64,000 nucleotides of DNA from Nelumbo lutea. Its lineage: Eukaryota > Streptophyta > Magnoliopsida > Proteales > Nelumbonaceae. This document shows, one piece after another, positions 1 to 11,087 of the stretch. The DNA lies in assembly GCA_022828595.1 (NCBI GenBank), contig JAKGHH010000008.1, positions 25,722,378 to 25,786,377 of the forward strand. The letters run 5' to 3'. Made by a program: the position numbers and the translations under genes. Numbering within the stretch: the stretch's first letter is position 1; each line of letters begins with the position of its first letter. The notes below the pieces were generated by a model. That model had not been told where the DNA came from. It was given only the letters and a program-made list of their open reading frames with translations, and did no database searches.

Positions 1-1861
1 TTCATTTGAATATGCCTGTCTAAGATACACATTTTGTATTACGTTCTCGACCAACATGCCAAAGCAAACATACCACCACTCTTCTGCAGCCAATGTCCCG
101 GTGGCTCTCACTCTGGCAGCAGGTAGCCCTTTTCCTCTAGTGGTCTTGCTCTGCTCCAGAAAACCATTCTACTAGGCAGCCTTTTCTGTGATTTGAATCT
201 ATGACATGGGGTAGTCTTTGATACCAATTGTTTGGTGCTTGACCAATATGCCATAGGCCTTATGACCATTGGAACACATCAAATCAAGTCATTTAAATGT
301 GTTTGGATCTACTGGCCACACTCATCCAGCCGCACATTGAGAATATCAGTGAGCACAAAACAACCGATGTTCCATATATGCGACTGGGTGAGCGTGGCCA
401 GCAATTTGTTGTGTTCAGTAGATCCGGATTCCATTTAACCTTTAGGGCTGTAATATTTTACTATGCATTTAAGTTACACAATCTGCCAAAAACTAAACTT
501 GCAGTTCAAGTGAGGCATCTGCCTCAATGCAAAAAATAAAGATCGCTAGGCTATGATCTACAGATGTGTAAGGACATCCTTAATTGTTAGAATGTTCTTC
601 TTGTTATTGCCATTTGCCATGATGTATAAACCTTGTACTTGTTGATAGCAATCAAATATATAATCTTGAATCTTTTTCAAATATTCCATCATTTACTTGC
701 ATATATTAGAGTTTTTTAATTACCAGACGACACCTTATTGAATTATGACCTGTTGGATTTTCTCTTTGATAATCTTTTACGCTGTCATTTGATTTTGGTG
801 GTTTTCTATCTTTGATTATCTAAAAGAAACCTGTGGCTTTTTAGACTTGTTACTATTGAAAGGTTATTTATGTTTCAATGTTTAATCTATTTGCCCATTT
901 AGGATTAGATTAGATGTTAAGGAGCTGAGGTTCCAGGGCATTTGGAGTAAGTTGGGCATCTCTTACAAGTCCTATTCAAGAACATATGGTGACGACACTC
1001 ATTTACTAAAACTGTACCAGGAATAAGGGCTCTGCTGAATAAGAAACTAGCTATTCTAAAATTAAACATGTATAGGTGATTGAAACTATGCACCTCCTGT
1101 GCATTCCTTGATAATGTGATTGACCAAAAAGGTCCAATTGGAATTCAAAAAGGCTTAAAAAATAAAATAGAATCATGTTAGCAGACCTGGATATTTATCT
1201 TGTGGTTGGTTTTAATATACAACTCAAATATGACTGCTTTATATGTTGCAGAAATGCAATTGTGTTTTATCTTTCATGTTTTGTACCAACAGAAAAAGGA
1301 AAAGATCTGTAAAGTATGGTTTGAGACCCTCATGTTATTGTGAAAATTATCCATATAAAGAAAAGTAAGACCTATTATTGCAAGACCAAAGTCCTTGGAA
1401 GTTCAGACCTCTAGTGAGATTGGCTCAAGCCCTAGGTGGGTCTTTGAATAACTCGTTCAATTGGGTGCCTAGGAGTGCTAATGGGTTAGCAGAACCTCTT
1501 GTGAGAGCTAGGGTGGGGAGAGATGTTTAGAAAGGGGCTGCCCAGGGAAAGGCTGTAACCTGTAAGGGCTGAATGTTTTCTTTCAGTTTTTTCTTTTCCT
1601 TTGATGTACAGGGCCCCTATGGGGTCAGCTGCTTTGTTCCCTTTTGCCCTTCTGCACTTTTTTGTGTAGTTTGGCAGTATTAATGAAATTAATTGTTGAT
1701 CATAATAAGTACTATTATTCTTGGGTAACCGCATATTTTATTAATTGCTTGTAGCAAGGCAATACCAAAAGTAAGGTGATACAAAAGTACAAACAAGCTC
1801 TGGATTTAGCATTTATGCATCAACATAGATCTTTCCACTTTTGAATGTAATTGGACCTCAG
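1..1861. other. Non-coding stretch upstream of the first MYB/SANT-like gene
   Basis: I find no convincing protein gene here. The short open frames have no recognisable domains. Bases 570-680 look like a transcript end (AT-rich, many near-AATAAA strings), so the 3' part of a gene lying off the left edge is possible. Near 212-235 the minus strand reads TTGGTATCAAAG, which resembles an LTR-element primer binding site, but no LTR pair was found. The gene at 3079 has a splice acceptor directly before its ATG, so one of its 5' untranslated exons may lie in this stretch. Confidence 0.5.
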
Positions 1862-2270
1862 GCTGATTTATCCTTAATAAGAACACTAGGACAGCTTAAC
1901 TCAAATTAGAATACGTGATATTCAAGGAATGTAGAATGTTTTTGCATGACTTGTACTTCCGCATTACCTCATGACCTGGTTTGCTGAAACAAAATCTGAC
2001 TGATTGATCCTTATTAAGAATAGGCTGAGCTCAAACCAGAATATGTGATATTCAGAGAATGTTTTCTCATGACTTGTTCTTCTGCATTAGCTCATGACTG
2101 GGTTTTCTGAACTCAAATCTGATTGTGTGATCTTTATTAAGAATAGGATGAACTCAAATTAGAAAATATGATATTTAGGAAGCTTAAATTAGAATATTTG
2201 AAGATTTTGCTCTATGAAATGTTTTCACATGATTTGTACATCTGCATTTTCTCATAACCTAAACTGACAT
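1862..2270. repeat. Degenerate tandem repeat, three units of about 125 bp
   Basis: Three diverged copies begin near 1863, 1996 and 2119. Each runs from a CTGATT...TCCTTATTAAGAA block through an ATATGTGATATTCA-like block to a CATGACTTGT...CTGCATTA...CTCATGAC block. The copies carry many substitutions and small indels, so the duplication is old. No coding frame runs through it. Confidence 0.6.
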
Positions 2271-3078
2271 ACTATTGTAATCTGAAAAAGATAAACCATT
2301 TAAAGCCTTTCTTTCGTTCTAACTTTAAGTGATTTAAATTAGATTTATAACTACCTTGATTTACTTTGATTTATTGCAACCATCAAGCATGTGGTCAATC
2401 TATTGTATTGGGTTTTATAGTTTTTTAAGATGATTTTCTTTTATCATTTTATTTATAATTCATTTTATGATGTCTTAGATTCGGTTAAAATTTTTGTAAA
2501 TGATATTTGGATTTGTTAGGTTGGCTTTATTTTTGTTCTAATTCATATTTGTCTGATGTCTTGGATGCACACACACTTCACTTACGTCATATTGATGCTC
2601 ATTTTTTGCTATTTTTTATGTCTGAATTTGTGTGCGGAGGGAGGGTGGACAGTACCAGCAATTTGTTGATGAATGTGAATTATTGTTTTTCAGGTATTTT
2701 TTTTTCTATTTTGTCATTACTTCATCTTTCAACAGGTGTAACATGTCTTTCATCATCTAGATTTTTGTTTGTTTAAAATTTTCTAATTAATGCTATTGAA
2801 AATAATTCATATATATATAGCATTCATAAAAAAAATAATTCATATAACTATGTCAGCAATATTAATTAACTCTTTGACTTATGCTTAATCATGCTGTATG
2901 GATTTGCAGATAAATATTAACTGTTTGTTTTGCTTGCACATGTGGATATCTGTTAGATGGAGTGTTTTTCCCCTTCTTTTGCATGTTATCTAATCGAAGC
3001 ATATCCGTATCTTATGGTAGCATGTAAAGTCTCAGCAGTTTTATAATTGACCTAATTGTTGTGTTATTTCTATTTTAG
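2271..3078 (+). other. Non-coding, probably a 5' UTR intron of the MYB/SANT-like gene
   Basis: This AT-rich stretch has no supported gene. It ends in a good splice acceptor (TATTTCTATTTTAG, ending at 3078) immediately before the ATG of the next gene, with a T-rich tract in front. That suggests the stretch is, at least in part, an intron in the 5' untranslated region. The matching donor was not identified. Confidence 0.4.
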
Positions 3079-4067
3079 ATGTCGACTAGTATGGCCAACC
3101 TTATCCCATTTGATGATGCACCAATTAGTCCAGCTAATTGGACCAACCAACAAGAAAATGTATTCATAGATTTATTAGTACGACAAGTCCAGAATGGTGG
3201 GATGGTTGCAGGGTGCCTAAAAACCCAAGCTTGGAAAGAGGTTCGGGTTGGTTTTTATAGGGCACTTGGACTGAAGTTCAACACAAAGTCATTCAGTAAC
3301 AAGATACAAGATCTTAAGAGTAGGTATAAAGAGTTCAAGAAGTTGAGGTTTGGTCAGACTGGGTTTGGTTGGGATGAGGAGAAAAAGATTGTTGTAGCTT
3401 CTCCGGACACTTGGAAAAGCTATTTAATGGTATTATCCAAACTCGTTTTGTATTGTGTCTTTTTATTTTAGTTTTTCTGGATATAATTGATTAGTGTCTA
3501 TCTATTCTCACTTGCTAGGTTAACCCCAAGGCAAAGAGGTTTCGTACTAAAGGATGTCCAGAGTATGATCGTCTTGATATTATATTTGGGGGCACTATTG
3601 CTATTGGCCAGTTTGGCACATCCTTAGCACGTGGCGTACAATCTCCCCCTCGAGATGAGGTGCAGGTCTCTAATAATGATCAACCTGTTGAGGAATCCCT
3701 TAATCCTATGGCCCATGACATTGGTGATGTTAATGACAGTGATGATGAGTGGTCTTCTACTGCAACCACCCGCCGAGATGTTCGTAGGAAGATAACCATT
3801 GACTTTGTTGATATAATCAATAAACTAAATGAAGCAGCAAATGCAAGAATAGATAAGTTAGTGGATGCGATTAATGGCTTTAATGATAAACCAGACAAGT
3901 ACTCGATATCTACTTTCTTGGATGAGATAAACACCATGGAAGGTCTTACTCATATTGACTATTGCAAACTATTCGAGGTTTTCGAGAAAGCATCTGCTAG
4001 GGAGTGGTACATGAAGATGCCTCCAGATGTTAGACGGAATTGGATTAGTGATATCCTTAAGAAGTAG
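3079..4067 (+). CDS. MYB/SANT-like DNA-binding protein (PIF/Harbinger ORF1-like), copy 1
   Basis: Two-exon gene: exon 1 is 3079-3429 and exon 2 is 3519-4067. The intron is 89 bp, GT..AG and phase 0, and gives a 299-residue product. Residues about 18-125 form a MYB/SANT-like DNA-binding domain (the family often called Myb_DNA-bind_3) with spaced tryptophans, beginning ANWTNQQENVFIDLL and passing through WDEEKKIVVASPDTW. The intron falls just before VNPKAKRFR. The middle is acidic and Ser-rich; the C-terminus (ending MPPDVRRNWISDILKK) is the usual short conserved tail. Such proteins are found as ORF1 of PIF/Harbinger transposons and as host genes derived from them. A transposase remnant of that superfamily lies 302 bp downstream on the same strand, which favours a transposon origin. 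Expected role: nuclear DNA binding. Whether it is still expressed is unknown. Confidence 0.8.
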
Positions 4068-4368
4068 CCTTTTTTTCTGTATGAGAGTTTTGTACAATTT
4101 CTTAGTTTATGTATTGGACCATTGTGGTACCATTTGTTTGTTTCTTAATTTGGGACCATCTTAATGGTAATTGTTTTATGTTTTGTGATCCACTTAAACT
4201 TGGATATGATTAGGGATTGTAATTATATATATTTGGATGATGTGTTATATATATTAGGATATGATAAGGGATTGTGATTATATATATTTTTTTTGTGTGT
4301 TTTATGATCCATCTTAACATGTTGTGTTAATGATTCCAAAGTACACATGTTATATATGTCAGAGAACA
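4068..4368. repeat. 3' flank of the MYB/SANT-like gene, with a short tandem duplication
   Basis: This AT-rich 3' flank contains a roughly 55-bp sequence repeated twice around 4200-4295 (GGATATGATTAGGGATTGT followed by ATTATATATATT, then a second copy with AAGGGATTGTG). It probably holds the 3' UTR and poly(A) site, but no single signal stands out. Confidence 0.4.
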
Positions 4369-4815
4369 ATGGTTGATAGTCCAACCAGGGATATATTGTT
4401 GAAAGTGACTATGACCTTCATGTTAGAAGAACAAGAATAAGAGAATGCCATTAATGCAATACTTGCGGCAACGACAAAGGAAAATTACAATATTTATCAT
4501 TATATTAATATGCAATGCTATTGTAGTATACCAGACTATGATGACATTTTGGTCGGATCAGAATATTTATGCAATGCCATCTTGAAAAATGATAATAGGT
4601 GCATGGAAATGTTTGAGATGCCTCCGCATTTGTTTGTTAAGTTAAAAGGTGCATTGAAACAAATGGGGTTAATCAAAGATGGACAATATATTTCTGTTTA
4701 TGAACAAGTTGGGATATTATTGAATGTTATTGGTCACAACTAGTTTAAATAAGATGTAGCCAACCATTCCCAACATTCAGGGAAACAGTATATCCACATT
4801 TAGTATTGTTTTGAA
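4369..4815 (+). pseudogene. Broken PIF/Harbinger transposase N-terminus (DUF8040 region)
   Basis: From an ATG at 4369 the frame runs on with one in-frame stop (TAA 4438-4440), and from 4510 stays open to 4743. The stretch MFEMPPHLFVKLKGALKQMG and the following ISVYEQVGILLNVIGHN match the helical N-terminal domain (DUF8040) of plant HARBI1-like nucleases, where the normal continuation is an arginine-rich segment and an HSG-E-T-V-S motif. Here the frame stops after GHN; remnants of the HSG motif can be recognised near 4770-4790 in another frame. The whole DDE nuclease domain is missing, so this is a dead fragment. With the MYB/SANT-like gene just upstream it mirrors the two-gene layout of PIF/Harbinger elements. 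Element ends were not found. Confidence 0.75.
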
Positions 4816-6424
4816 AGGGAAAGAGATTTTATGTGTGCTTTTTTGTTGTAATAACCTAAAGTACATGGTTGAAGTAATATCATATTTGTGCTTTTTATAT
4901 TATTAAAATATTAAATTAAAAAAGCACATGTGTTCTTTTTTGTCTCATGATCATTATCTTCATCTAAGCCTTGTTTCAACTATTTGTGGTTAACTAGATG
5001 AATCCTGTTTTGCCATTCCATTTTGTTCAGTGCCATATCTATTATTAAATTTTGAGATCTTAAATAATTTTTCACTACTTCACCTCATATCCTTTTTGAT
5101 CTGCCCCTATCTCCCCCTTCAACTTGTAGTAGATTAGTTTTTCTTACAGGTGCTGTAGATGGTCTTGCATGTGACCAAATCATCCTAGTCTACTTTCCCT
5201 CATTTTATTGGACCTATTCCTAAGTTCCTTCAGATGAATTCACTTTTAATCCTATTCTTTCTTGCTTTCCCACTTATTCACCTTGATGTTTGTATTTTTA
5301 CCACACTCATTTTTTGGATATGTTGTTTCTTGACGGCCCACCACTTTACTCCACATATGATCTAACAATGCTTACCTTAGAAACGTTTTATAAAAATTTT
5401 CTTTCACCATAAGTGGTATCCATCTATCACATAAGACTTTGGATGAACTTTTCCATTTTGCCTGTCATGCTCTAATTCTATTGATCCAAGGTAATGGAAG
5501 AGTACAGTTGAGTTATCTTTTGGTCTCCAATCCTATGTTACTCTAATTTTATTCCTATTATTATTAAATTTTCCATTGCACATATATCCTATTTTAATCT
5601 CACTAGTTTTAAGACATCTCATCTTTAAGTTATTTGAGATTTTTAATACAGAGGGATAACTGCCCTTCAGAATTTCCTAAGTCTGATAATTTTAATGTTG
5701 GTTTTGATTAATTCCACAAATATCAAATGTGCTTTTTACGTTCGAGGTTTGCAGGATGGTGGCAATTAAAGACCTCTTGGTTAACTGCAATGGTATTTAT
5801 AAAATCTTTAATCGAATACTAGAGATTTTTGTACAAGATTATCTTGATTATCTTGTATAATGATAGAGATGAAGCTTATCTTTTCCTCTCCTTATTTTTA
5901 GTTCTTTTTTTATTTCTTCAACTGATTTTATCCTTGGGTTGTACATAGAGTGAAGATACACTTCAATTTGGAAATTCAGTTGGTTGAGAAACTCATGGAT
6001 TGAATGTCTTGAAAATGCAAATTCAATAATTTCAGGTCTGGTCTATTCCTTTTGAAAAGAATAAGACGTTTGTAGTAAGTTAGCAGGCCACAATATGAGG
6101 ATAATGAATCAATGTCTTCAACCTTGCATATTTTTCTTGTTTATTTAAGGCCTTTTTCTTAGCTTACTGATCAGTTCAATGCATTTATATAGAATTCTAG
6201 GTATCTTTTGTTTTTTGAAGGTCATTGGTCTTGTTAATGGAGAACCAAATTGGTGGTTTAAATACTGAAAGTGCATTAATTTTGTTGGGTTGTAAATGGT
6301 TGAGGTGCTTTTTTCTACCATTGAACTAAAATGTGGGTTGAATATTAGTCAACTTGACTGAAAATCACTTTTGTTTCTCTCTACACTTTGTCATCTGCCT
6401 ATAAATGGAAGTTTTGCTCCAGGT
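4816..6424. other. Non-coding AT-rich stretch
   Basis: I see no gene, RNA or clear element here. Several short pyrimidine-rich blocks (about 5080-5300) are present. No frame of useful length has recognisable content. Confidence 0.4.
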
Positions 6425-6797
6425 CTTAAGGGTCATTTGATAACGGCTGCAGTGGATGGATTAAATGATTCATTGCTTTTTTTTTTTTATTGGATAAAAC
6501 ACTTAAATAATAAAAAAACTCAAAAGATACAATAACCAGCCCAACTTAAGCTTCAGCCATTAAGGAGCTCACAATCTACTTAAAAAGTTATTCATCCAAG
6601 GGCAAAGCAATAATCCATTCAATTGTTTTGTCTTTTATTGGATAAAATATTTAAATAATAAAAATTCAAGGGTTTAGTAATCAACTTTACTTCAGCTTCA
6701 GCCATCAAGGAGTTCAGAACCTCCCAAAAAACTTATTCACTAAAAGCAATAAATCATTCAGTTCAGCCATCTAAGTTGTTACCAAATGGCCCCTTAA
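6425..6797. mobile_element. MITE with about 50-bp terminal inverted repeats and a CTTAA/TTAA target
   Basis: The left end (from 6430) reads GGGTCATTTGATAAC and continues through ...GATTCATTGCTTTT; the right end (to about 6793), read on the other strand, is GGGGCCATTTGGTAAC ...GATTTATTGCTTTT. The ends are imperfect inverted repeats of about 50 bp. Both are flanked by CTTAA (6425-6429 and 6793-6797), a likely target duplication. Inside, a segment of about 150 bp starting TTTATTGGATAAAA is duplicated in tandem (about 6487 and 6632). There is no coding capacity. The end sequence and TTA-containing target fit a Tourist/Harbinger-type element. Confidence 0.7.
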
Positions 6798-7183
6798 ACT
6801 GGATTTTTTTTTGTTAGATATGAATTTGACTGGTAAGCAAGCATTTAGGCTTCACTCTCTTGTAGACTTTGAAGAAAATGATATTACTAGAATTGACAAA
6901 GTTGTTTAGACTATTTATTTATTAACTACTGTAGGGGTGATGATTTGCCATTTGCATAGAATTAAATGTATGTAATGATTGCTGGACCTGCTGGCAGTTT
7001 TTCTTGATTTTACATATTTGTGGATAGTGATCTTTTATGGCAGAATGTGGGCATGCTGTTGAAATATTACATGTGGATTTAATAGTTTCCAAGATTTTTT
7101 GGACAATACTCTAATGAGGTAATTTTGACATCTTTTTTCGATATGCATTGATGATTTTAATGGTACAGAAAATTTGACAAAGG

Positions 7184-8314
7184 ATGTCAGGCACTCAAAA
7201 TTCAGTCTCATTGTTAAAGCTAGACAAGGTTCCCAGGAAAAGGGTTGTTAAGGCGAATTGGACAGATGATCACCACAGGTTTTTTGTTGATATTTGTGTT
7301 AAGGAGGTTATGAAGCAAAACAGGCCAACTACGTATCTAAACAATGAAGGTTATATAAATTTGATGAATGCTTTTAGGAAGAAATTTGGAGTTGAATGGG
7401 ATAGAAAGTGTTTCAAAAATAAGTGGGAAAATTTGAGAAAGGATTGGACTACATGGTGTCGGATACTGAAAGATTCTTCTGGCCATGAGTGGGATAATGA
7501 AAAGAACACAATTGTTGCAAGCAATGATTGGTGGGAGAGCCATCTCCAGGTAATGGGTTATACTAACGTGAATTCATTTTGCATATACTTCTGAAATTGG
7601 TTTAATAATTTAATGTTTGTTCAGGTCAACCCCAATGCTGCAAAGTTTCGTTTTGCTGGCCTGAAATTTGCAAAAGAATATGAAATCATGTTTGGAGACA
7701 CCTTAACTACAGGAGCTTGTGCACCAACAGGAGTCATCCCAGAAGCTTTGGCTCAACTAAGTCAGAATCAGGAGTCCTCAGAACCTGATCCAAACAGTCA
7801 AACTGAGCAGGACCAAACTGAGGAGTCTTCAGAACATGTTCCAAATAGTCAAATGGAGGAGGAACAAACTGAAAATCCTATTGGATTGGGAGAAGGAAAC
7901 CATGAGTTGGAGCCACCTATACAATGTGGGGGTGCGGTTGGTGGAGCGGACTTAGGTGTAAAGCGCAGGAAAGTGTCAGCTTTGCAAAAGATTTCTACAA
8001 ACATAGGACGTATTAGTGATGCAATGGAAGCAGTGAAGAGGAGCTGCATTGCACTATCATCATACCCTACCATTGCTGCAGAAATTTCTGGTCGAATTCC
8101 AACTATAGTGGAATGCAAAGCCCTGCTAGACCAGATTCCTCAGGTGCCTAAGAACAGTGATATATACTTGTTTGCGTTAGATAAGTTTATAAATAGGGAC
8201 ATAAGAGATCTTTGGATGACTATGGATGATAGTGAAATGCGCCTTGCATGGCTGTCTAGACAGTATCATAGGGAGTCTGCTAAACATCTTGTTCAGATAA
8301 ATCACTTGATTTAA
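7184..8314 (+). CDS. MYB/SANT-like DNA-binding protein (PIF/Harbinger ORF1-like), copy 2
   Basis: Two-exon gene: exon 1 is 7184-7549 and exon 2 is 7625-8314. The intron is 75 bp, GT..AG and phase 0, and gives 351 residues. The start is the ATG just after an acceptor-like TTTTAATGGTACAG (ending 7169), so a 5' UTR intron is likely. Residues about 25-125 are the MYB/SANT-like domain: ANWTDDHHRFFVDICVKEV, then WENLRKDW, WDNEKNTIVASNDWW. The intron interrupts at LQ/VNPNAAKFRF, the same place and phase as in the gene 3.1 kb upstream. Residues about 170-230 are acidic with a repeated ESSEPDPNSQ/ESSEHVPNSQ unit; a basic VKRRKVS may be a nuclear signal. The C-terminus (FINRDIRDLWMTMDDSEMRL) resembles that of L10-interacting MYB-domain (LIMYB)-type plant proteins. 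No transposase follows it, so it may be a domesticated gene. Function beyond DNA binding is inferred. Confidence 0.82.
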
Positions 8315-8865
8315 TTTGCATTATAGCAGCACAAAGCAGATGCTCTTGATTTAACCAATTTACAATGACATTTCACCATTTCTTGTATTTGGTCTGCCCT
8401 TTTATTGTCTCCCAATCATGTGGTTCACTAAGTGAATGATCCATATCCAATCAATAACTGCAAGGCTGGTGGGTAGACAGATTTTTAATAGAATTCCACG
8501 AGTCCAAATGATGGAGTGCAATGCCTTGCCTATGCCACAATTGAGTACCTTGAGGATCTGCTCAGGCCATGGTTAAAGCATTTTCTTATGATTATTAAGT
8601 ATTAACAAAATAATGCAGACACCAGGTGTTTGTGCTTGTTCATTAAAAAATTAGTGAGAAAGGGAAAGTTGTGGCAAAATCCTCTTGAGAACTTTCTTAG
8701 AACCCTCCATTAACTTCCTTTTAAAGGAACTGAATGCAGCCTTGAAGAGAGGAAGGCCAGTTTTGCTTCCTCTCACCTCACACTATTTGCCTTTTCTGCT
8801 TTTAAGGAGAGAAAATAAAAGATGTTAAAGAGAAATTTGCCTTAGTAGTTTTTTTTTTTTTTTTG
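8315..8865. other. 3' flank of the second MYB/SANT-like gene, non-coding
   Basis: This presumably holds the 3' UTR and then intergenic sequence. No open frame or element is recognised. A run of 16 T at about 8850-8865 marks its end and the start of a MITE candidate. Confidence 0.4.
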
Positions 8866-9030
8866 GGAAAAATCTATGATGCGGAAAAGATATGGTATGG
8901 AAAGAATTTTAATCAATCAAAATCTACTCATGAATTTTGATAAATAATACCTTATTCGCTATTATGTTTATGATTCCAGTTTATTGGTTTGTTGTTTTTC
9001 AGATATCATATCTTTTCCATTTTTGGTCGG
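8866..9030. mobile_element. MITE candidate, related to a second copy near 55.5 kb
   Basis: The sequence begins GGGAAAAATCTATG. An inner inverted repeat follows: GGAAAAGATATGGTATGG at about 8883-8900 pairs with the complement of 9003-9018 (ATATCATATCTTTTCC). The interior (AATCAATCAAAATCTACTC ... GATTCCAGTTTATTGG) aligns with 55520-55690. Two diverged copies of one short non-coding sequence with inverted ends suggest a non-autonomous DNA transposon family. Exact ends are uncertain. Confidence 0.5.
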
Positions 9031-9278
9031 CAAACTAAGAAAAGCCATTTTCTTATGGGTTTTCTTTTCCTTTCTTCCGTTTTCTTTGTAGCTGAATACA
9101 GTGTTAGACAGGAATGAACTTCAAGCTTTCAATAGTCAGGATGGTTGGGCCCTAAAAAGCATCAAGAGTATTCTTTCCCTTCCTCTTTTCATGCTGTAAG
9201 TTCTAGTGTAGTACTTTTATACGTGTCCTAAATAAGCACCCCTTCCTAAAGGTCTTTCAAATTATAAATTTAGAACAC

Positions 9279-9521
9279 TTAGGGGGTGTTTGGTATATTG
9301 GCATTGTGTTTTGAATTGATCGATACAAATTTTTGAGAAACATGTGTTGCCACATCATTTCAACCAGAAAAATGCATGCGTGAGAAACATCAAATTCGAT
9401 GTTTTAGGAAAACATGTACTAATCAATTAAAAATGTCTCACAACATTTCAGGTAAAAAAATCCCACTCACAAATTTGTATTAATCACCCAAAAATACATC
9501 ACTGTACCGAATACTCTCTTA
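9279..9521. mobile_element. Tourist-like MITE flanked by TTA
   Basis: The element body is 9282-9518 (237 bp). The left end GGGGGTGTTTGGTAtATTG is mirrored by the right end read on the other strand, GAGAGTATTCGGTACAGTG. TTA lies on both sides (9279-9281 and 9519-9521), the usual 3-bp target of PIF/Harbinger MITEs. There is no coding capacity. Confidence 0.7.
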
Positions 9522-10428
9522 GAAAAGAGGAATACTAGTAAAAATGAGTATTCAGTTTTCACAATTCTTCTTGCATTTGAAGCAGTTTTCCTGCACTCTC
9601 ATCTAGGAAGGAACCCAACAGGCTTAATTAGGCTTCATATTCCCTATAATTGCTTATATAAACCATGCATAAATGTGTTAACATACATACATACAAAGAT
9701 ATGTGTGTATTAAAAAAAAGAGAAAAAATGCAAATGTATTGGCAAAGAAAATTTGTTAAAGAGGAAGGTTTCCTATTGGGGCCAGAGCTTCACCACATAC
9801 CCCATTTCAGCCCAATTCCAACTTTAGGTAGGAGTGAGATCAATTAATGTTTAATACTAGCCTTCTATTTTTACCCTTTGATCTGAATTTCTTTCATGAA
9901 TCTAAGGATGAGGCGAGAAATTTGGGGATTTCTTTTCAGCCCCAAATTAACTTGCCACGTGGAACTAAATGACCCAATCTTTTTGTTAATAGCATACAAA
10001 GGAGCATGAACTCAATGTGATTTATTTAAAGTATGTATTGGATAACATTAAAATTGATTTTTTACAAAAATCTCCAAGTTTGTTCAACATCATTAGTGAC
10101 ATTTTAATTTTATTTCAATAACACTAATTAATTATTTCTGTCTAAATGAAATTAGAGTTGATTTAGGCACATTCAATTTTTTATACACTCGTGCAAAAAC
10201 AACGGATGCCCCCTTTTATGATGACAAAGTATTCCTTATTGACTATTTATTACAAGTATTCGTAGTTTTTATGAAAAAAGAGCTATTGAATATTTGTAAC
10301 CATTGCCTAGGATATATCTAAGCATAAACTTTTATTTAACAATTTACTAAAATTCTAAAATGACACAATTAACAAGTTAAAGGAAGAGTGTTTGGGATCT
10401 CCTCCCAACAAAAACTCTCCCAACACTC
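9522..10428. other. Non-coding stretch before the copia remnant
   Basis: I see no supported gene. A short open frame (9665-9847) has no recognisable content. At 10397-10418 a GGATCTCCTCCCAACAAAAA block has an inverted near-match at about 14858-14880, on the far side of the copia element. Confidence 0.4.
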
Positions 10429-10650
10429 TGTTGTGCGAGAAATCTTGTTACTTTGAGGGCCACTCTTGTTATCTTCGTGATGAACCTTGGTGCTGTTGAG
10501 ATTTTTTAAACCAGTGGCTTCTGGATTAGGTGATCCATATGATATTTGTGGGCACACCAAAAATGGTTTCACTTGATTAGGTGGAGTTTTGAGCTTCCCA
10601 TTACCTGTTTTTTCCTTAATATTTGCCGCCCAAGTCTTATTTGTGCTTTA
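10429..10650 (+). repeat. Possible start of the copia 5' LTR
   Basis: The first 60 bp (TGTTGTGCGAGAAATCTTG, then TTTGAGGGCCACTCTTGT) resemble the start of the putative 3' LTR at 14474 (TGTTGTGTGGAAAATCTG, then TTTGAGGGGCATTCTTGT). Similarity fades after that. The stretch is interrupted at 10651 by a MITE. If this is an LTR, it is old and strongly diverged. Confidence 0.3.
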
Positions 10651-11041
10651 GGCTGTGTTTGGAAACGATGCAAATAAGTGTGAATGCAAATATGTAAAGT
10701 GTAAAACGTTTCATATAAATTGCAAAGTTGGATTAGTTTTGTATTGACAAATTTATCTTATTACCAAACAGATTTGGCTATAATGGATGCAAACACAAAT
10801 TACAATAAAGCATATGCCTGTTTTTTAATCAAAAGCCCACTTGAATGCAAATTTACTTCTTTTTTATTAATGTATTTTTACATCTTATTATCAATGTGAA
10901 TATGCATTGAAAAATTTGTTTTCTATCATTTGTCAATGCATTAATGTAATGTTACCAAATACAAGCAAAAATGAACCACAGTGCAATTTTACCCTGATCC
11001 GGATTTACACTCTATTTGCATCGTTTCCAAATACAGCCTTA
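10648..11041. mobile_element. Tourist-like MITE with near-perfect 36-bp inverted repeats, flanked by TTA
   Basis: The body is 10651-11038 (388 bp). The left end GGCTGTGTTTGGAAACGATG continues CAAATAAGTGTGAAT; the right end on the other strand is GGCTGTATTTGGAAACGATG continuing CAAATAGAGTGTAAAT. TTA occurs on both sides (10648-10650, 11039-11041). No coding capacity. It sits at the 5' boundary of the copia remnant, between the possible LTR start and gag. A smaller relative with ends GGCTGTGTTTGGTTGTAATG lies at 56292-56499. Confidence 0.85.
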
Positions 11042-11087
11042 TTTGCTATGTTAGACTTGTGGTGACTGTTGGGACCTCGGTTGGTGT

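Noticed and set aside
200..240. LTR retrotransposon end with a Met-tRNA-like primer site on the minus strand.
   Set aside because: Only a 12-bp string matches and no LTR pair or coding remnant could be found nearby.
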